NCBI GenBank assembly: GCA_015075175.1
Contig: JABTUV010000025.1
Location: forward strand, 1 to 29,847
Length of the DNA stretch: 29,847 nucleotides
Source: a bacterium
Lineage (GTDB): Bacteria; Hinthialibacterota; Hinthialibacteria; H5-UNCL2
Direction: 5' to 3'
Below, piece by piece: positions 9,718 through 18,169 of this stretch. The position numbers were made by a program, and so were the translations under genes. A model generated the notes under the pieces. That model did not search any database. It was not told where the DNA came from and was given only the letters and a program-made list of their open reading frames with translations. How positions within the stretch are numbered: the first letter of the stretch is position 1; the number at the start of each line of letters is the position of its first letter.

Positions 9718-11823
9718 ATGCCTGAGCTGTGCGAAGTCATGCGGAAATACTGGGGCTACGCCTCCTTCCTGCCGCTGCAGGAGGAGAGCATGAATCACCT
9801 GCTGGCGGGACGCGACTGCCTCGTGGTCCTGCCGACCGGCGGCGGCAAGTCGCTCTGATACCAGGCGCCCGTCCTCACTACCGACGGCCTGGCGGTCGTG
9901 GTCTCTCCCCTCATCTCGCTCATGAAGGACCAGGTGGACGCGCTGGCCGGCTGCGGCGTCCCCGCCGCGTGCCTGAACAGCAGCCTCTCGCCCGCTGAGC
10001 GCCGGCAGGCCGTGCAGCGCATCCGTGAGGGCGCCGTCAAGCTCCTCTACGTCGCGCCCGAGCGCCTGGTCACGCGCCCCTTCCTCGACTTCCTGCGCGA
10101 AGTCCGCCTCGCCTACATCGCCATCGACGAGGCGCACTGCATCAGCGCGTGGGGCCACGACTTTCGGCCCGAGTATCGACTCCTCTCCCGCCTGCGCGAG
10201 GAGTTCCCCTCCCTCGGTCTCGCCGGCTTCACCGCAACCGCTACCCCGCCCGTGCAGCGCGACATCATCGAGCAACTCCGCCTGCGCGATCCCGCCGTGC
10301 TCGTCGGCAGCTTCGACCGCCCCAATCTCTTCTACCGCGCCGAGCACCGCCACGACGGCTTCTCGCAGGTGCGCGAAGTCCTCGACCGGCACAAGGGGGA
10401 GTCGGGCATCGTCTATTGCATCCGCAGGAAGGACGTGGACAACCTGTGCCAGAAGCTGTTGGACGCGGGCTACCAGGCGGCGCCGTACCACGCGGGACTC
10501 TCCGACTGGGACCGCAAGCGCGCCCAGGAGGACTTCAGCCGCGAGCGCGTCGGCGTCATCGTGGCCACGGTCGCCTTCGGCATGGGCATCGACAAGTCCA
10601 ACGTGCGCTTCGTGGTGCACGCGGGAATGCCGAAAAGCCTGGAGCATTATCAGCAGGAGAGCGGACGCGCGGGACGCGACGGACTGCCGGCGGAGTGCGT
10701 GCTCCTCTACGCCACCGCCGACGTGATGCTCTGGAAGCGCATGTTGTCCCAGCTGCCCGAGGAGGCACAGCCCGGCGCCGTCTCCGCCCTGCACGCGCTG
10801 GAACGCTTCACCACCGACGCCCGCTGCCGCCGCGCCGCCCTCCTCTCCTATTTTGGACAGAAACCCGCCGCCGAGGAATGTACCAATTGCGACGTGTGCG
10901 TGGGCGAGCGCGCGCCCGTGGCCGAACCGACCGTCCTGGGCCAGAAGATCCTCTCCTGCGTGGCCCGCGTGCAGGAACGCTTCGGCGCCGACCACGTCGC
11001 CGGCGTGCTCTCAGGCTCCGAGGAGGAGCGCATCCGCCAGTACGGACACGACAAGCTCTCGACCTACGGACTGCTGCGCGATTTCTCCCGCCCCACCGTC
11101 AAGGGCTGGATCGAGCAGTTGTGCGCGCAGGGCTTTCTGGCCCGGGAGGGAGCGTTCGAGGTCGTCAAGATCACCGAAGAGGGCCGGAAGTTGTTGCGCG
11201 GCGAGGCCACGCCGCGCCTCCTCTCCCCGCCGCCTCCCCGGCGCGTGCGCCGCGAACGCGCCGCCGCCGAGGGTGATGACCCTCTCTTCGCCGCTTTGCG
11301 CGACTTGCGCCGCTTCATCGCCGACGAGCGGCACGTGCCCGCCTTCATGATCCTCTCCGACGCGGTCCTCTGGGAGATGGTGCGACGCCGCCCCCGCTCG
11401 CTGCCCGACATGCTCGCCATCAGCGGCATCGGCGAGAAGAAGTGCCGCGAGTTCGGCGCCCGGTTTCTCGCCGCCATCGCGCAGTTCGAGTCGGCCGGCC
11501 CGGAGCCGCCGCCCGCCCCGCAGCGCTTCGACAGCGCCCGCGAGGAGGCCTTCAGCATGTTCCGCGCCGGCGCCTCCCTCCAGGATGTCGTCCGTCGCAC
11601 CAAGCGCCGCCTGCCGCGCATCCTGCGCTTCCTGGAGGATTACATCCGCCTCCACAACGTCAAAGACCCCACCCCCTGGGTCGATCCCACTACCCACGCG
11701 CAAATCCGCGAGGTCGCCCGCCAGGTGGGATGTTCGCGCATCGCTACCATCGCCTACCGCCTCGACAACCGCGTCACCGAAGAAACCGTCCGCATCAGCG
11801 TCGCCTGCCTCCGCAACGAATGA
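9718..11823 (+). CDS. recQ: ATP-dependent DNA helicase RecQ with in-frame TGA at codon 47
   Basis: A 3'-5' DNA helicase of recombination and repair, 701 codons. The start ATG gives MPELCEVMRKYWGYASFLPLQEES, a proper Q-motif region, then the Walker A PTGGGKSL. The next codon is TGA (9856-9858) where the family has Cys (KSLCYQ). The frame resumes at once with YQAPVL and stays open to the end. Later landmarks are the DEAH box at 137-140, motifs such as TATATPP and QESGRAGRDG, a four-Cys zinc site (CRRAALL...CTNCDVC), a winged-helix part, an HRDC domain (about 520-590) and a helicase-associated C-terminal helix-turn-helix region. Without reading through the TGA, translation could restart only at GTG 9898, losing ATP binding. 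Options are a substitution error, a real nonsense mutation or, less likely, selenocysteine. Confidence 0.85.
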
Positions 11824-11846
11824 CGGAACGCATCACGGAACGGGTG

Positions 11847-11872
11847 CCACCCTTTAGTACTCTAAAGGGTGG
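11847..11872. terminator. Perfect 11-bp hairpin downstream of recQ
   Basis: CCACCCTTTAG (11847-11857) and CTAAAGGGTGG (11862-11872) pair perfectly across a TACT loop, 23 bases past the recQ stop. No T run follows, so it is either a non-canonical terminator or another dispersed palindrome. A direct repeat ACGGAACG lies just upstream (11823-11842). Confidence 0.5.
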
Positions 11873-11928
11873 GTGCAGTACGCAGAAAATGTACTACGTC
11901 GGCCACGCTTTACCTGGCATAAAGACGC

Positions 11929-11990
11929 CGTAGTTGCGCAGCGCCTTGCCCCGAGTGGGCCGAAGGCCGTATCAAGGGGTGCTGCGCCTG
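11929..11990. repeat. TAGTTGCGCAG element downstream of recQ
   Basis: CGTAGTTGCGCAGCGCC (11929-11945) and GGTGCTGCGCC (11978-11988) are degenerate inverted ends around the core CCCCGAGTGGGCCGAAGGCC and CGTATCAAGG. This is the same design as the elements at 23.3, 24.4, 24.8 and 27.9 kb inside the ribosomal operon, here outside any operon. Confidence 0.75.
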
Positions 11991-12031
11991 CGCCCGACTT
12001 CCCAAGCCAGGTATTTCCTGGCCGCCGTAGT

Positions 12032-12282
12032 AAGCCGTGTCCTCGACTCAGCCCCTTGATGCAGATAAGGTAAGCCGCGTCCTCGATTCAGCATTTCGAT
12101 AGAGAAAATGTAAGCCGCGTCCTCGATTCAGCACTTCGATAGAGAAAATGTAAGCCGCGTCCTCGAGTAGGCCCCGCCCAAACGCCCCCACTGGAAGGAA
12201 AACACACCTTCGGGGCCGTATCGAGAGGCACGGCGGCTCGCATCCACCTCGGCCGCTCACGGCCTGCTCGAGAACTCGGGTT
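12032..12282. repeat. 40-bp tandem array followed by mosaic element, copy 3
   Basis: Four units, AAGCCGYGTCCTCGA, start at 12032, 12072, 12112 and 12152, an exact 40-bp spacing (39 in the array at 3.5 kb). Spacers are CAGCCCCTTGATGCAG-like once and CAGCAYTTCGATAGAG-like twice. The fourth unit continues as the left end of a mosaic element with core arms CTCGAGTAGGCCCCG and CGGGGCCGTATCGAG. The right end CTGCTCGAGAACTCGGG (12264-12280) is an inverted relative of the unit. With the elements at 11847 and 11929 this fills the 470-base gap between recQ and the next gene. Confidence 0.8.
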
Positions 12283-12294
12283 TTGCCTCTATCT

Positions 12295-13365
12295 CTACCC
12301 CTCGATCTCCGCCCGCGCCTGCTCCAGGTCCTCCCCCGTATGCACCAGCAGCGTAAAGCCGATGGAATGAGTCTGGCCGGGTTGCAGCTTGACCAATCGA
12401 CCCGCTTCACGCTCCCTCTTGCGGCCCAGTACGAACCCCGTCCCCGGCTCGATCCCCGTCACGTACTCGCGCCGAGAGAGCATCTTCCACTGCGACAGGT
12501 ACGGCAATTCGCGGCACAACACGCAAATCTCCACCCCCAACCCGTCGCCCAGCCTGGAATTGTATAGCAACACGCGCGCGCGCCCCTCACCGTCCGCCTC
12601 CGGCTCGTGGAAATACACCCGCTCCTCGTAATCCCTCTCCGGCGGACCATACTCCCGCCAGCGCCCCAGCTCACTCTGCGTCAACTCGTTGTAACCCCAA
12701 CTACGCTTCACCTTCGCCGCCAGCCGCGTCCGCTCCGACAAGAGCGGATGGCCGAAATTGAGGTGATAGACGACGAGAATCTCCTCCGCCCGATTCCCCT
12801 CGTTGGTGATGGAATCCCGCAGCTTGAACTCGGACCGACCGAAGGTCACGGTGATGCTGCGATGATTGACCAGGTTGGGTCCGGTGATGGGCTGACATTC
12901 GCGCACGCGGCCCGACACAACCAGCTGCGGCGGATCGACGCTCGTGTCTTCGTGAATGGTCACGTTCTCGGCGGGCAGGCTGGCGTAACGCCCGTGCAGG
13001 CCGAAGTATTCACCCCCGTCCGTGAGCGCCTGGCCGGCGTGGCGCAGGCCGCAGGTGGAAAAGAGGCCGGCAGGCCAGCTGCGATGCATGAGCGCGCCGC
13101 TCTCTTGGTAGTACGCCGGATGCACCGGACCCGCCGCCGATAGCCACGCCAACGGCGTCCCGCAATAGTGCGCATCATAGGCGTCCAGCCCGCGATCCGG
13201 CAAAAGCGTAAAAGACAGCCCGCCGCCGGTATTTACGGCGATCCCCCGCGCGCCCCGCGCCGCTCCATCCTCATAAACGAACGGAACCGCGCCCCACAAC
13301 TGGCCGGCGCGTCCCGCCCGCTCCATCTGCTCTGCAAAATCCAAGGGGGATGCGTACCGAGTCAC
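12295..13365 (-). CDS. DUF4432 / aldose-1-epimerase-like protein
   Basis: A cytoplasmic galactose-mutarotase-fold protein of about 356 residues, probably acting on a sugar or uronate derivative. Family landmarks are the early TGGGLSFTLLPDRGLDAYDAHYCG, then GLFSTCGLRHAG and YFGLHGRYASLPAE, which supply the conserved Asp and His of the DUF4432 active site, and late strands LPYLSQWKML and GIEPGTGF. The proposed start is GTG at 13365, preceded by GGGAGAGG; ATG at 13326 is the alternative. Any longer reading would run into the repeat element at 13419-13545, whose translation is not family-like. It lies alone between repeats, downstream of the ribosomal operon. A link to the GH67 locus through uronic acid metabolism is inference. 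Confidence 0.8.
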   Translation of the reverse strand: MTRYASPLDFAEQMERAGRAGQLWGAVPFVYEDGAARGARGIAVNTGGGLSFTLLPDRGLDAYDAHYCGTPLAWLSAAGPVHPAYYQESGALMHRSWPAGLFSTCGLRHAGQALTDGGEYFGLHGRYASLPAENVTIHEDTSVDPPQLVVSGRVRECQPITGPNLVNHRSITVTFGRSEFKLRDSITNEGNRAEEILVVYHLNFGHPLLSERTRLAAKVKRSWGYNELTQSELGRWREYGPPERDYEERVYFHEPEADGEGRARVLLYNSRLGDGLGVEICVLCRELPYLSQWKMLSRREYVTGIEPGTGFVLGRKREREAGRLVKLQPGQTHSIGFTLLVHTGEDLEQARAEIEG

Positions 13366-13418
13366 GACCACCTCTCCCGAAGGCAGGCGCTCTTTCGAGG
13401 ATTGGAACCGAGAGAAAT

Positions 13419-13545
13419 AACCCGAGTCCTCCAGTAGCGGCCCGCCGAGTTCCCGCTCGAGTTCCCACTGGTGACTTCGGGCCGCGCCTTGCCCCGAGTA
13501 GGCCGAAGGCCGTATCGAGGGATATCGAGAGGACGGCGGTTCGCA
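13419..13545. repeat. Mosaic repeat element, copy 4, inverted
   Basis: Read as its reverse complement, this matches the right half of the element at 9336-9564: the end AACCCGAGTCCTCCAGTAG (13419), then CGGGCCGCGCCTTGCCCC and GAGTAGGCCGAAGGCC, then CGTATCGAGGG and GAGAGGACGGCGG. The GGCCGAAGGCC centre forms a tight hairpin. It fills the gap between the DUF4432 start and the TIGR04138 gene. Confidence 0.75.
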
Positions 13546-13566
13546 GTCAACCACCCTGCAGCGACG

Positions 13567-13992
13567 TTACTCGGCGACTTGACCTTCCGCCTGCGGTCGC
13601 CACTCTTCTCCCTGCGGCGCCAGATTCGCCAGTTCCCCGCGCAGCTCCGACAGGTGGTCCAGATGAGCGAGGATCTCCTCGCAGAGCGAACCGGGGAGAT
13701 CGAAGTCGGCGGGGGAATCTTGGGGGCGCCGTTTCAACACGCCCATGCGCACCAAGACGAACACGGCGCGGCCCACGTCTTGCGGGCGCTCCAGCCGCCA
13801 CCGCCGCAAAACCAGCGGGGCCAAGAAGTCAAACCGCTCGCGCGCCAGGCGGCACACACCCGCCAAGAGTTCCGCGCCCGAGATGTGGCGCGGCTCGGGC
13901 AATGCGTTCACGACCGCGTGCAGCGCCTCGACGATGAAACCCAGCGCCTCGGGAGCGTATCCGCCGGAACCGCCGCCCTGGGAACGCTTCAT
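13567..13992 (-). CDS. TIGR04138 / Minf_1886 family protein of unknown function
   Basis: A 141-residue protein of a family described as restricted to Verrucomicrobia and Planctomycetes. Recognisable features are YAPEALGFIVEALHAVV near residue 12, RHISGAELLAGVCRLARERFDFLAPLVLRRW in the middle, and an acidic end DSPADFDLP that closes the conserved part. It has no signal peptide and no membrane segment. It starts 9 bases after the rplQ stop and is the last gene of the ribosomal operon, so it is probably co-transcribed with rpoA and rplQ. No clear Shine-Dalgarno sequence precedes its ATG. Its role is unknown; its value here is as a taxonomic marker for the right-hand part of the window. Confidence 0.85.
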   Translation of the reverse strand: MKRSQGGGSGGYAPEALGFIVEALHAVVNALPEPRHISGAELLAGVCRLARERFDFLAPLVLRRWRLERPQDVGRAVFVLVRMGVLKRRPQDSPADFDLPGSLCEEILAHLDHLSELRGELANLAPQGEEWRPQAEGQVAE

Positions 13993-14001
13993 GGCCGCGC
14001 C

Positions 14002-14394
14002 CTAGGCCGTCTCGGCGGCCGGCTCCGCCGCCGCCTTGGCCTTCTCCACGAACTCGATCAGCCCCATCTCCGCCCCGTCGGTCGGACGCTGCCCCAGCCG
14101 GATGATGCGCGTGTATCCGCCCGGACGCTCCACGAACCGCGGCGCGATCTCGTCGAACAGCACCGACAAGGCGTCCCGCCGCGTCACCACCCGCCCCACC
14201 ATGCGCCGATTGTGCACCGTGTCCTTGCGCGCGCGCGTGATCAACGGCTCGATGAAACGCTGCAATTCCTTGCAGCGCGGCACCGTCGTGCGAATGCGCT
14301 CGTTCATGATCAACGAGCGCGTCAGGTTGCGCAGCAACAGCTTGCGCCGATCCGTGGTCCCCCCCAGTTTACGAGGGTCGCGACGATGACGCAT
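14002..14394 (-). CDS. rplQ: 50S ribosomal protein L17
   Basis: A large-subunit protein near the polypeptide exit, 130 residues. It opens MRHRRDPRKLGGTTDRRKLLLRNL, the family start, and continues with LIMNERIRTTVPRCKELQRFIEPLITRA. The ATG at 14394 is preceded by GGAGAGA at good distance; an upstream TTG at 14400 would add two residues. It follows rpoA by 13 bases, the usual alpha-operon order. The tail after about residue 115 is Ala-rich and the length is normal. Confidence 0.96.
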   Translation of the reverse strand: MRHRRDPRKLGGTTDRRKLLLRNLTRSLIMNERIRTTVPRCKELQRFIEPLITRARKDTVHNRRMVGRVVTRRDALSVLFDEIAPRFVERPGGYTRIIRLGQRPTDGAEMGLIEFVEKAKAAAEPAAETA

Positions 14395-14407
14395 GATCAA
14401 CTCTCTC

Positions 14408-15436
14408 CTACTTGTTGTCCCATTCGGCGTCCGGCCAGGGCTTCTCTTCCTCGCGCTCGATGAAGGCCAAGAGCTCCGGGTCCGTGATGGTCATCCCCAG
14501 CGACAATCCCATCTTGGCCAACAGCTCCTTGATCTCCTGCAGCGACTTTTTGCCGAAGTTGCGGAACTTCAGCATCTCCTGGTCCGTCTTCTGCACCAAC
14601 TTGCCGATGGTGCGGATGTTGGCGGCCTTCAGGCAGTTGTACGACCGGATCGACAGCTCCAGCTCATCCACGCACTTCCACAGGTTGGGATTGACGTCCC
14701 GCTTGGGCTCCTCCTGGGGAAGCGGCGCCGCCAGCTCCTCCTCCTCCATGGTGATGAAAATGCGCAGATGGTCCTTGAGAATCTTGGCCGCGTAACTGAG
14801 CGCGTCCTCCGGCGAAACCACTCCGTTGGTCCAGATTTCCATGGTCAACTTGTCGTAGCCGATGATGTCGCCGACGCGCGTGTCCTCCACCCGGTACTTC
14901 ACCCGGCGGATGGGCGAAAAGTTCGCGTCCACGGGTATCGCGTTGGGACCCAGCCCCAGCTCGCCGTGTTTCTCCGCCGCCACATATCCCCGCCCGTTCG
15001 CCACCTTGATCTCCATCTTCAGGCTGGCCCCCGAGTCCAGCGTGGCAATGTGCAGTTCCGGATTCAGCACCTCCGCGTCGCCCGGAACCTCCAGCGCCGC
15101 CGCCGTCACCGGCCCTTCCTTGTTGGCCGACAGCCGCAGCGTGATCGCCTCGTCCGAGTTCGACCGCACCACCAGCTCCTTCAGGTTGAGCACGATGTCG
15201 GTCACGTCCTCGGAGACGCCGGGAATGGCCGAGATTTCCTGCAAGACCCCGGCGATGGACACCCCTACCACCGCCGACCCCTGCAGCGAAGACAAGAGCA
15301 CGCGACGCAGGCTGTTGCCCAGCGTGGTCCCGAAGCCGCGCTCCAGGGGCTCCACCACGAAACAACCGTAGTGGGCCGCATCCGCGCCCCCCAGATGCTC
15401 GACCCTTCTGGGCATCACGACCGATTTGAACTTCAT
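14408..15436 (-). CDS. rpoA: DNA-directed RNA polymerase subunit alpha
   Basis: Scaffold subunit of RNA polymerase: its N-terminal domain dimerises to bind beta and beta-prime, and its C-terminal domain contacts UP elements and activators. The 342-residue protein shows the dimerisation motif [22 protein letters not shown] (about 30-51) and the NTD end [15 protein letters not shown]. The CTD follows after an acidic linker: [25 protein letters not shown], then [17 protein letters not shown] with the helix-hairpin-helix. AAGGAGAGA precedes the ATG. It lies between rpsD and rplQ, the standard order. The tail after about residue 320 is acidic and short. Confidence 0.97.
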   Translation of the reverse strand: MKFKSVVMPRRVEHLGGADAAHYGCFVVEPLERGFGTTLGNSLRRVLLSSLQGSAVVGVSIAGVLQEISAIPGVSEDVTDIVLNLKELVVRSNSDEAITLRLSANKEGPVTAAALEVPGDAEVLNPELHIATLDSGASLKMEIKVANGRGYVAAEKHGELGLGPNAIPVDANFSPIRRVKYRVEDTRVGDIIGYDKLTMEIWTNGVVSPEDALSYAAKILKDHLRIFITMEEEELAAPLPQEEPKRDVNPNLWKCVDELELSIRSYNCLKAANIRTIGKLVQKTDQEMLKFRNFGKKSLQEIKELLAKMGLSLGMTITDPELLAFIEREEEKPWPDAEWDNK

Positions 15437-15492
15437 CTTCGATCTCTCCTTCTTGGGCTGGCCCGAAAAAAACGGACGCGCTCCCGACCGGC

Positions 15493-16131
15493 CTAGCGCG
15501 AGTACAACTCGATGATCTGCTGCGGATCCACGGGCGCCCCGATCTCCTCCGGCCGCGGCAGGCGCGTCAGGCTGCCCGAGAATCCGGCGTCGTCCCGCAC
15601 CACCCACGGCGGCAGACCCGAGGCCGCCGAAACCTGCATCGCGTCCACGATCACCGCCAGCTCGCGGCTCTCCTCCGCGATCGCCACCGTATCGTTCACC
15701 TTCACCTCGTGGCTGGGAATGTCCACTCGTCGTCCGTTCAGCGTCAGATGGCCGTGCCGCACCAGCTGCCGCGCCTGCGCACGGCTGACCGCGAACCCCA
15801 GCCGGAACACCACGTTGTCCAGCCGCGACTCCAACAGGCGAAACATGTTCTCGCCCGCCACCCCGCGCATATTCACCGCTTCCTGCACCAGCCGCCGGAA
15901 CTGCTTCTCCAGCACCCCGTACATGCGCCGCGCCTTCTGCCGTTCCCGCAACTGCACCCCGTAGTCGGTCTGCTTGCGCCCGAAGCGTCCCCGCGCCCCG
16001 AACATGCCCGGCTCGTAACTCCGCTTGTCTACCGCGCACTTGTTCGAGTCAAAGCAGCGGCTCCCCTTCAGAAAAAGCTTGGTCCGCTCGCGCCGGCAAA
16101 GCCGGCAGACGGGTCCCGTGTATTTCGCCAT
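15493..16131 (-). CDS. rpsD: 30S ribosomal protein S4 (zinc-binding form)
   Basis: A primary 16S rRNA binder and assembly nucleator, 212 residues. The N-terminus has four Cys (9, 12, 26 and 32: CRLC...C...C), the zinc-binding C+ form. Typical segments [30 protein letters not shown] (about 53-82) and an S4 RNA-binding domain ([39 protein letters not shown]) follow. GGAAGAGG precedes the ATG. The gene sits between rpsK and rpoA as expected. Full length and intact frame. Confidence 0.97.
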   Translation of the reverse strand: MAKYTGPVCRLCRRERTKLFLKGSRCFDSNKCAVDKRSYEPGMFGARGRFGRKQTDYGVQLRERQKARRMYGVLEKQFRRLVQEAVNMRGVAGENMFRLLESRLDNVVFRLGFAVSRAQARQLVRHGHLTLNGRRVDIPSHEVKVNDTVAIAEESRELAVIVDAMQVSAASGLPPWVVRDDAGFSGSLTRLPRPEEIGAPVDPQQIIELYSR

Positions 16132-16158
16132 GATCCTCTTCCTTCTCTCCTTTTCGGG

Positions 16159-16572
16159 CTAGACGCGGCGCCGTTGGGGCGGCCGGCACCCGTTGTGCGG
16201 AATCGGGGTCACATCCTTGATGACCGTGATCGCCATGCCGATCGCCTGCAGGGCCCGGATGGCCGCCTCCCGGCCCGCACCCGGCCCCTTCACCGACACC
16301 TCCAGCGACTTCATCCCGCACTCCATCGCCTTCTTGCCGCACGCCTCCGCCGTCACCGTCGCCGCGAACGGCGTGCTCTTGCGGCTCCCCTTGAACCCCA
16401 TCCCTCCCGCGCTCGCCCACGCGATCACGTTCCCGGCCACGTCCGAGATGGTGATGATGGTGTTGTTGAAGGTCGCCTGGATGTGCGCCACCCCCTTGGG
16501 AACGTTCTTGCGTTCCTTCTTCCTGGTCTTGACGGCCTTGCCCTTGACGGCCTTGTCCTTCCCCATGCGCAT
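16159..16572 (-). CDS. rpsK: 30S ribosomal protein S11
   Basis: A platform protein of the small subunit near the mRNA exit, 137 residues. Family motifs are [36 protein letters not shown] and the near-terminal [16 protein letters not shown]. The N-terminus is basic and Lys-rich. Two ATG codons six bases apart (16572 and 16566) are possible starts after AGGAGAGG; the longer is given. The gene is between rpsM and rpsD. Frame intact. Confidence 0.96.
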   Translation of the reverse strand: MRMGKDKAVKGKAVKTRKKERKNVPKGVAHIQATFNNTIITISDVAGNVIAWASAGGMGFKGSRKSTPFAATVTAEACGKKAMECGMKSLEVSVKGPGAGREAAIRALQAIGMAITVIKDVTPIPHNGCRPPQRRRV

Positions 16573-16596
16573 GCCTCTCCTGTAATGGTCTCCCGA

Positions 16597-16971
16597 CTAC
16601 GTCGTCTTCTTCTTGGCGCCCACGGTCTTGCGCGGACCCTTGCGGGTGCGGGCGTTCGAACGCGTGCGCTGGCCCCGCACCGGCAGCCCGCGCCGATGCC
16701 GCAGCCCCCGATAGCAGCCGATGTCCATCAGCCGCTTGATGTTCATCGCCACCTCGCGCCGCAGGTCGCCCTCCACCACGCACTCCTTGTTGAGCACGCC
16801 CGAAATCCGGTTGATCTCCTCTTCCGTCAGCTCCCGCACCCGCTTGGCGCCGTCCACGTTGGCCATTTTCAGCACTTCCTGGCTCAACGCCCGCCCGATC
16901 CCGTAGATGCGCGTCAACCCGATGTCCACCCGCGTCTCGCGCGGCAGGTCCACTCCCGCGATCCGTGCCAT
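16597..16971 (-). CDS. rpsM: 30S ribosomal protein S13
   Basis: A small-subunit head protein that contacts P-site tRNA and bridges to the large subunit, 124 residues. It begins [26 protein letters not shown] with the helix-two-turn-helix region, contains [26 protein letters not shown], and ends in a Lys-rich tail. GGGAGC precedes the ATG. It lies between rpmJ and rpsK as in most alpha operons. Frame intact. Confidence 0.97.
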   Translation of the reverse strand: MARIAGVDLPRETRVDIGLTRIYGIGRALSQEVLKMANVDGAKRVRELTEEEINRISGVLNKECVVEGDLRREVAMNIKRLMDIGCYRGLRHRRGLPVRGQRTRSNARTRKGPRKTVGAKKKTT

Positions 16972-16986
16972 CTTCCCGCTCCCTTC

Positions 16987-17100
16987 CTATCCCTGCCGCT
17001 GCTTGTGCTTGGGATTCTCGCAGATGATCCTCACTACCCCGTGCCGCCGGATCACCTTGCACTTGTTGCAGATCGGCTTCACCGATGCCTTCACCTTCAT
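16987..17100 (-). CDS. rpmJ: 50S ribosomal protein L36 (zinc-ribbon form)
   Basis: A tiny large-subunit zinc protein of 37 residues: [20 protein letters not shown], then [17 protein letters not shown]. The zinc ligands are Cys11, Cys14, Cys27 and His32, the C+ form. It lies 13 bases after infA and 15 before rpsM, its standard place. The start is fixed by the conserved MKVKASVK. Short but unmistakable. Confidence 0.96.
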   Translation of the reverse strand: MKVKASVKPICNKCKVIRRHGVVRIICENPKHKQRQG

Positions 17101-17113
17101 CTCTCTCTCCCTC

Positions 17114-17332
17114 TCACTTCTGTCGATAGATGATGCGGCCGCGCGTCAGATCGTAGGGCGACAGCTCCAACGTCACCTCGTCGCCGGGCAGTATCCGGAT
17201 ATTGTGCAGCCGCATCTTGCCTGAAAGATGCGCCAGCACGCGGTGTCCGTTGGGCAGGTCCACGCGAAACATCGCGTTGGGCAGCGGCTCCACCACCGTC
17301 CCCTTGACCTCGATCACATCCTTCTTCGACAT
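17114..17332 (-). CDS. infA: Translation initiation factor IF-1
   Basis: Binds the ribosomal A site during initiation, 72 residues, one OB fold. The sequence runs [20 protein letters not shown], then [20 protein letters not shown], with RIIYRQK at the end, all family-typical. The ATG at 17332 follows AAGGAGCGGT; an upstream in-frame extension is not conserved. It is between map and rpmJ. A short hairpin (17361-17390) lies just upstream. Confidence 0.97.
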   Translation of the reverse strand: MSKKDVIEVKGTVVEPLPNAMFRVDLPNGHRVLAHLSGKMRLHNIRILPGDEVTLELSPYDLTRGRIIYRQK

Positions 17333-17360
17333 ACCGCTCCTTGCTGTACATAGGGTCGGC

Positions 17361-17390
17361 TTCACCCGCCATCGGCCGCGGATGGGTGAA
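17361..17390. repeat. Short inverted repeat between map and infA
   Basis: TTCACCCGCCATC (17361-17373) and GATGGGTGAA (17381-17390) pair with a 2-base bulge around GGCCGCG. It lies in the 69-base map-infA gap, ahead of the infA Shine-Dalgarno site. It could be an RNA-processing or attenuating hairpin or a decayed repeat; the sequence does not decide. Confidence 0.5.
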
Positions 17391-17401
17391 TCCCAACCTC
17401 T

Positions 17402-18169
17402 CTAGATGCCCTCCGGCGTGGGCATCCACGTCAGAATCTCCGGCCCGTCGTGCGTCACCACGCACGTGTGCTCGAAATGCGCCGACAGGCTCTTGTCCCG
17501 CGTCACCACGGTCCAGCGGTCCGGCAGCACCTCGACCGCGTCGCTTCCCAGGTTCAGCATCGGCTCGATGGCCAGCACCATGCCCGCCTTCAGGCGCACG
17601 TCGCGTCCGCCCGCGCCTACGAAATTGGGTACCTGCGGTTCCTCGTGCAGGTTGCGCCCGATGCCGTGGCCCACGAAATCCTTGACCACCCCGTAACCCC
17701 GCGCCTCCGCGTAATCCTGCACCGCCCGCGACACGTCCGACACGCGCCCTCCCTCCTTCACCCTGTCGATGGCCGCGTACAGGCTGGCGCGCGTGTCGCG
17801 CAACAGCCGCTCCGCCCGCCGCGAAATCCTCCCCACCGGCAGCGTGCGCGCCATGTCGCCGTAAAAACCCGCCAGCTCGCACCCCACGTCCAGGCTGACG
17901 ATGTCGCCCTCCTTCAACACCACCGGCCCCGGGATGCCGTGCACCACCTGTTCGTTGATGCTGGTGCAAAGCGTGGCCGGGTATCCCCGATACCCCTTGA
18001 AGGCGGGGCGCGCCCCCGCCTCCCGGATCACCTTCTCCGCCAGCCGGTCCAGCTCCAGCGTGGTCACCCCCGGCTGCACCCACTTCTCCAGTTCGAGTTG
18101 GACCGACACCACCACGCGCGCCGCTGCGCGCATCCGCTCCAGGTCCGCTTCGGACTTGATGTCGATCAC
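17402..18169 (-). CDS. map: Methionine aminopeptidase, type I
   Basis: Removes the initiator Met from nascent proteins; a dinuclear metal enzyme with the pita-bread fold, 255 residues. The five metal ligands are visible: Asp94 (VSLDVGC), Asp105 (YGDMART), His168 (VGHGIG), Glu202 (AIEPML) and Glu233 (HFEHT). The substrate-contacting His77 (VVHGIPG) and His175 (LHEEPQVPN) are also present. There is no N-terminal zinc extension, so it is the short type Ia form. Its start overlaps the adk stop by ATGA, implying coupled translation. The secY-adk-map-infA order is classic for merged spc-alpha operons. Confidence 0.97.
   Translation of the reverse strand: MIDIKSEADLERMRAAARVVVSVQLELEKWVQPGVTTLELDRLAEKVIREAGARPAFKGYRGYPATLCTSINEQVVHGIPGPVVLKEGDIVSLDVGCELAGFYGDMARTLPVGRISRRAERLLRDTRASLYAAIDRVKEGGRVSDVSRAVQDYAEARGYGVVKDFVGHGIGRNLHEEPQVPNFVGAGGRDVRLKAGMVLAIEPMLNLGSDAVEVLPDRWTVVTRDKSLSAHFEHTCVVTHDGPEILTWMPTPEGI

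Noticed and set aside
9861-9892. Bacterial SECIS element after the recQ TGA
   Set aside because: A stable stem exists, but the apical loop has no G in its first positions and hairpins of this strength are common in DNA this GC-rich. Kept only as a remark under the RecQ finding.
9898-11823. RecQ starting at GTG 9898 as a genuine shorter gene
   Set aside because: This would omit the Q motif and Walker A, which are encoded directly upstream in the same frame and separated only by the single TGA.
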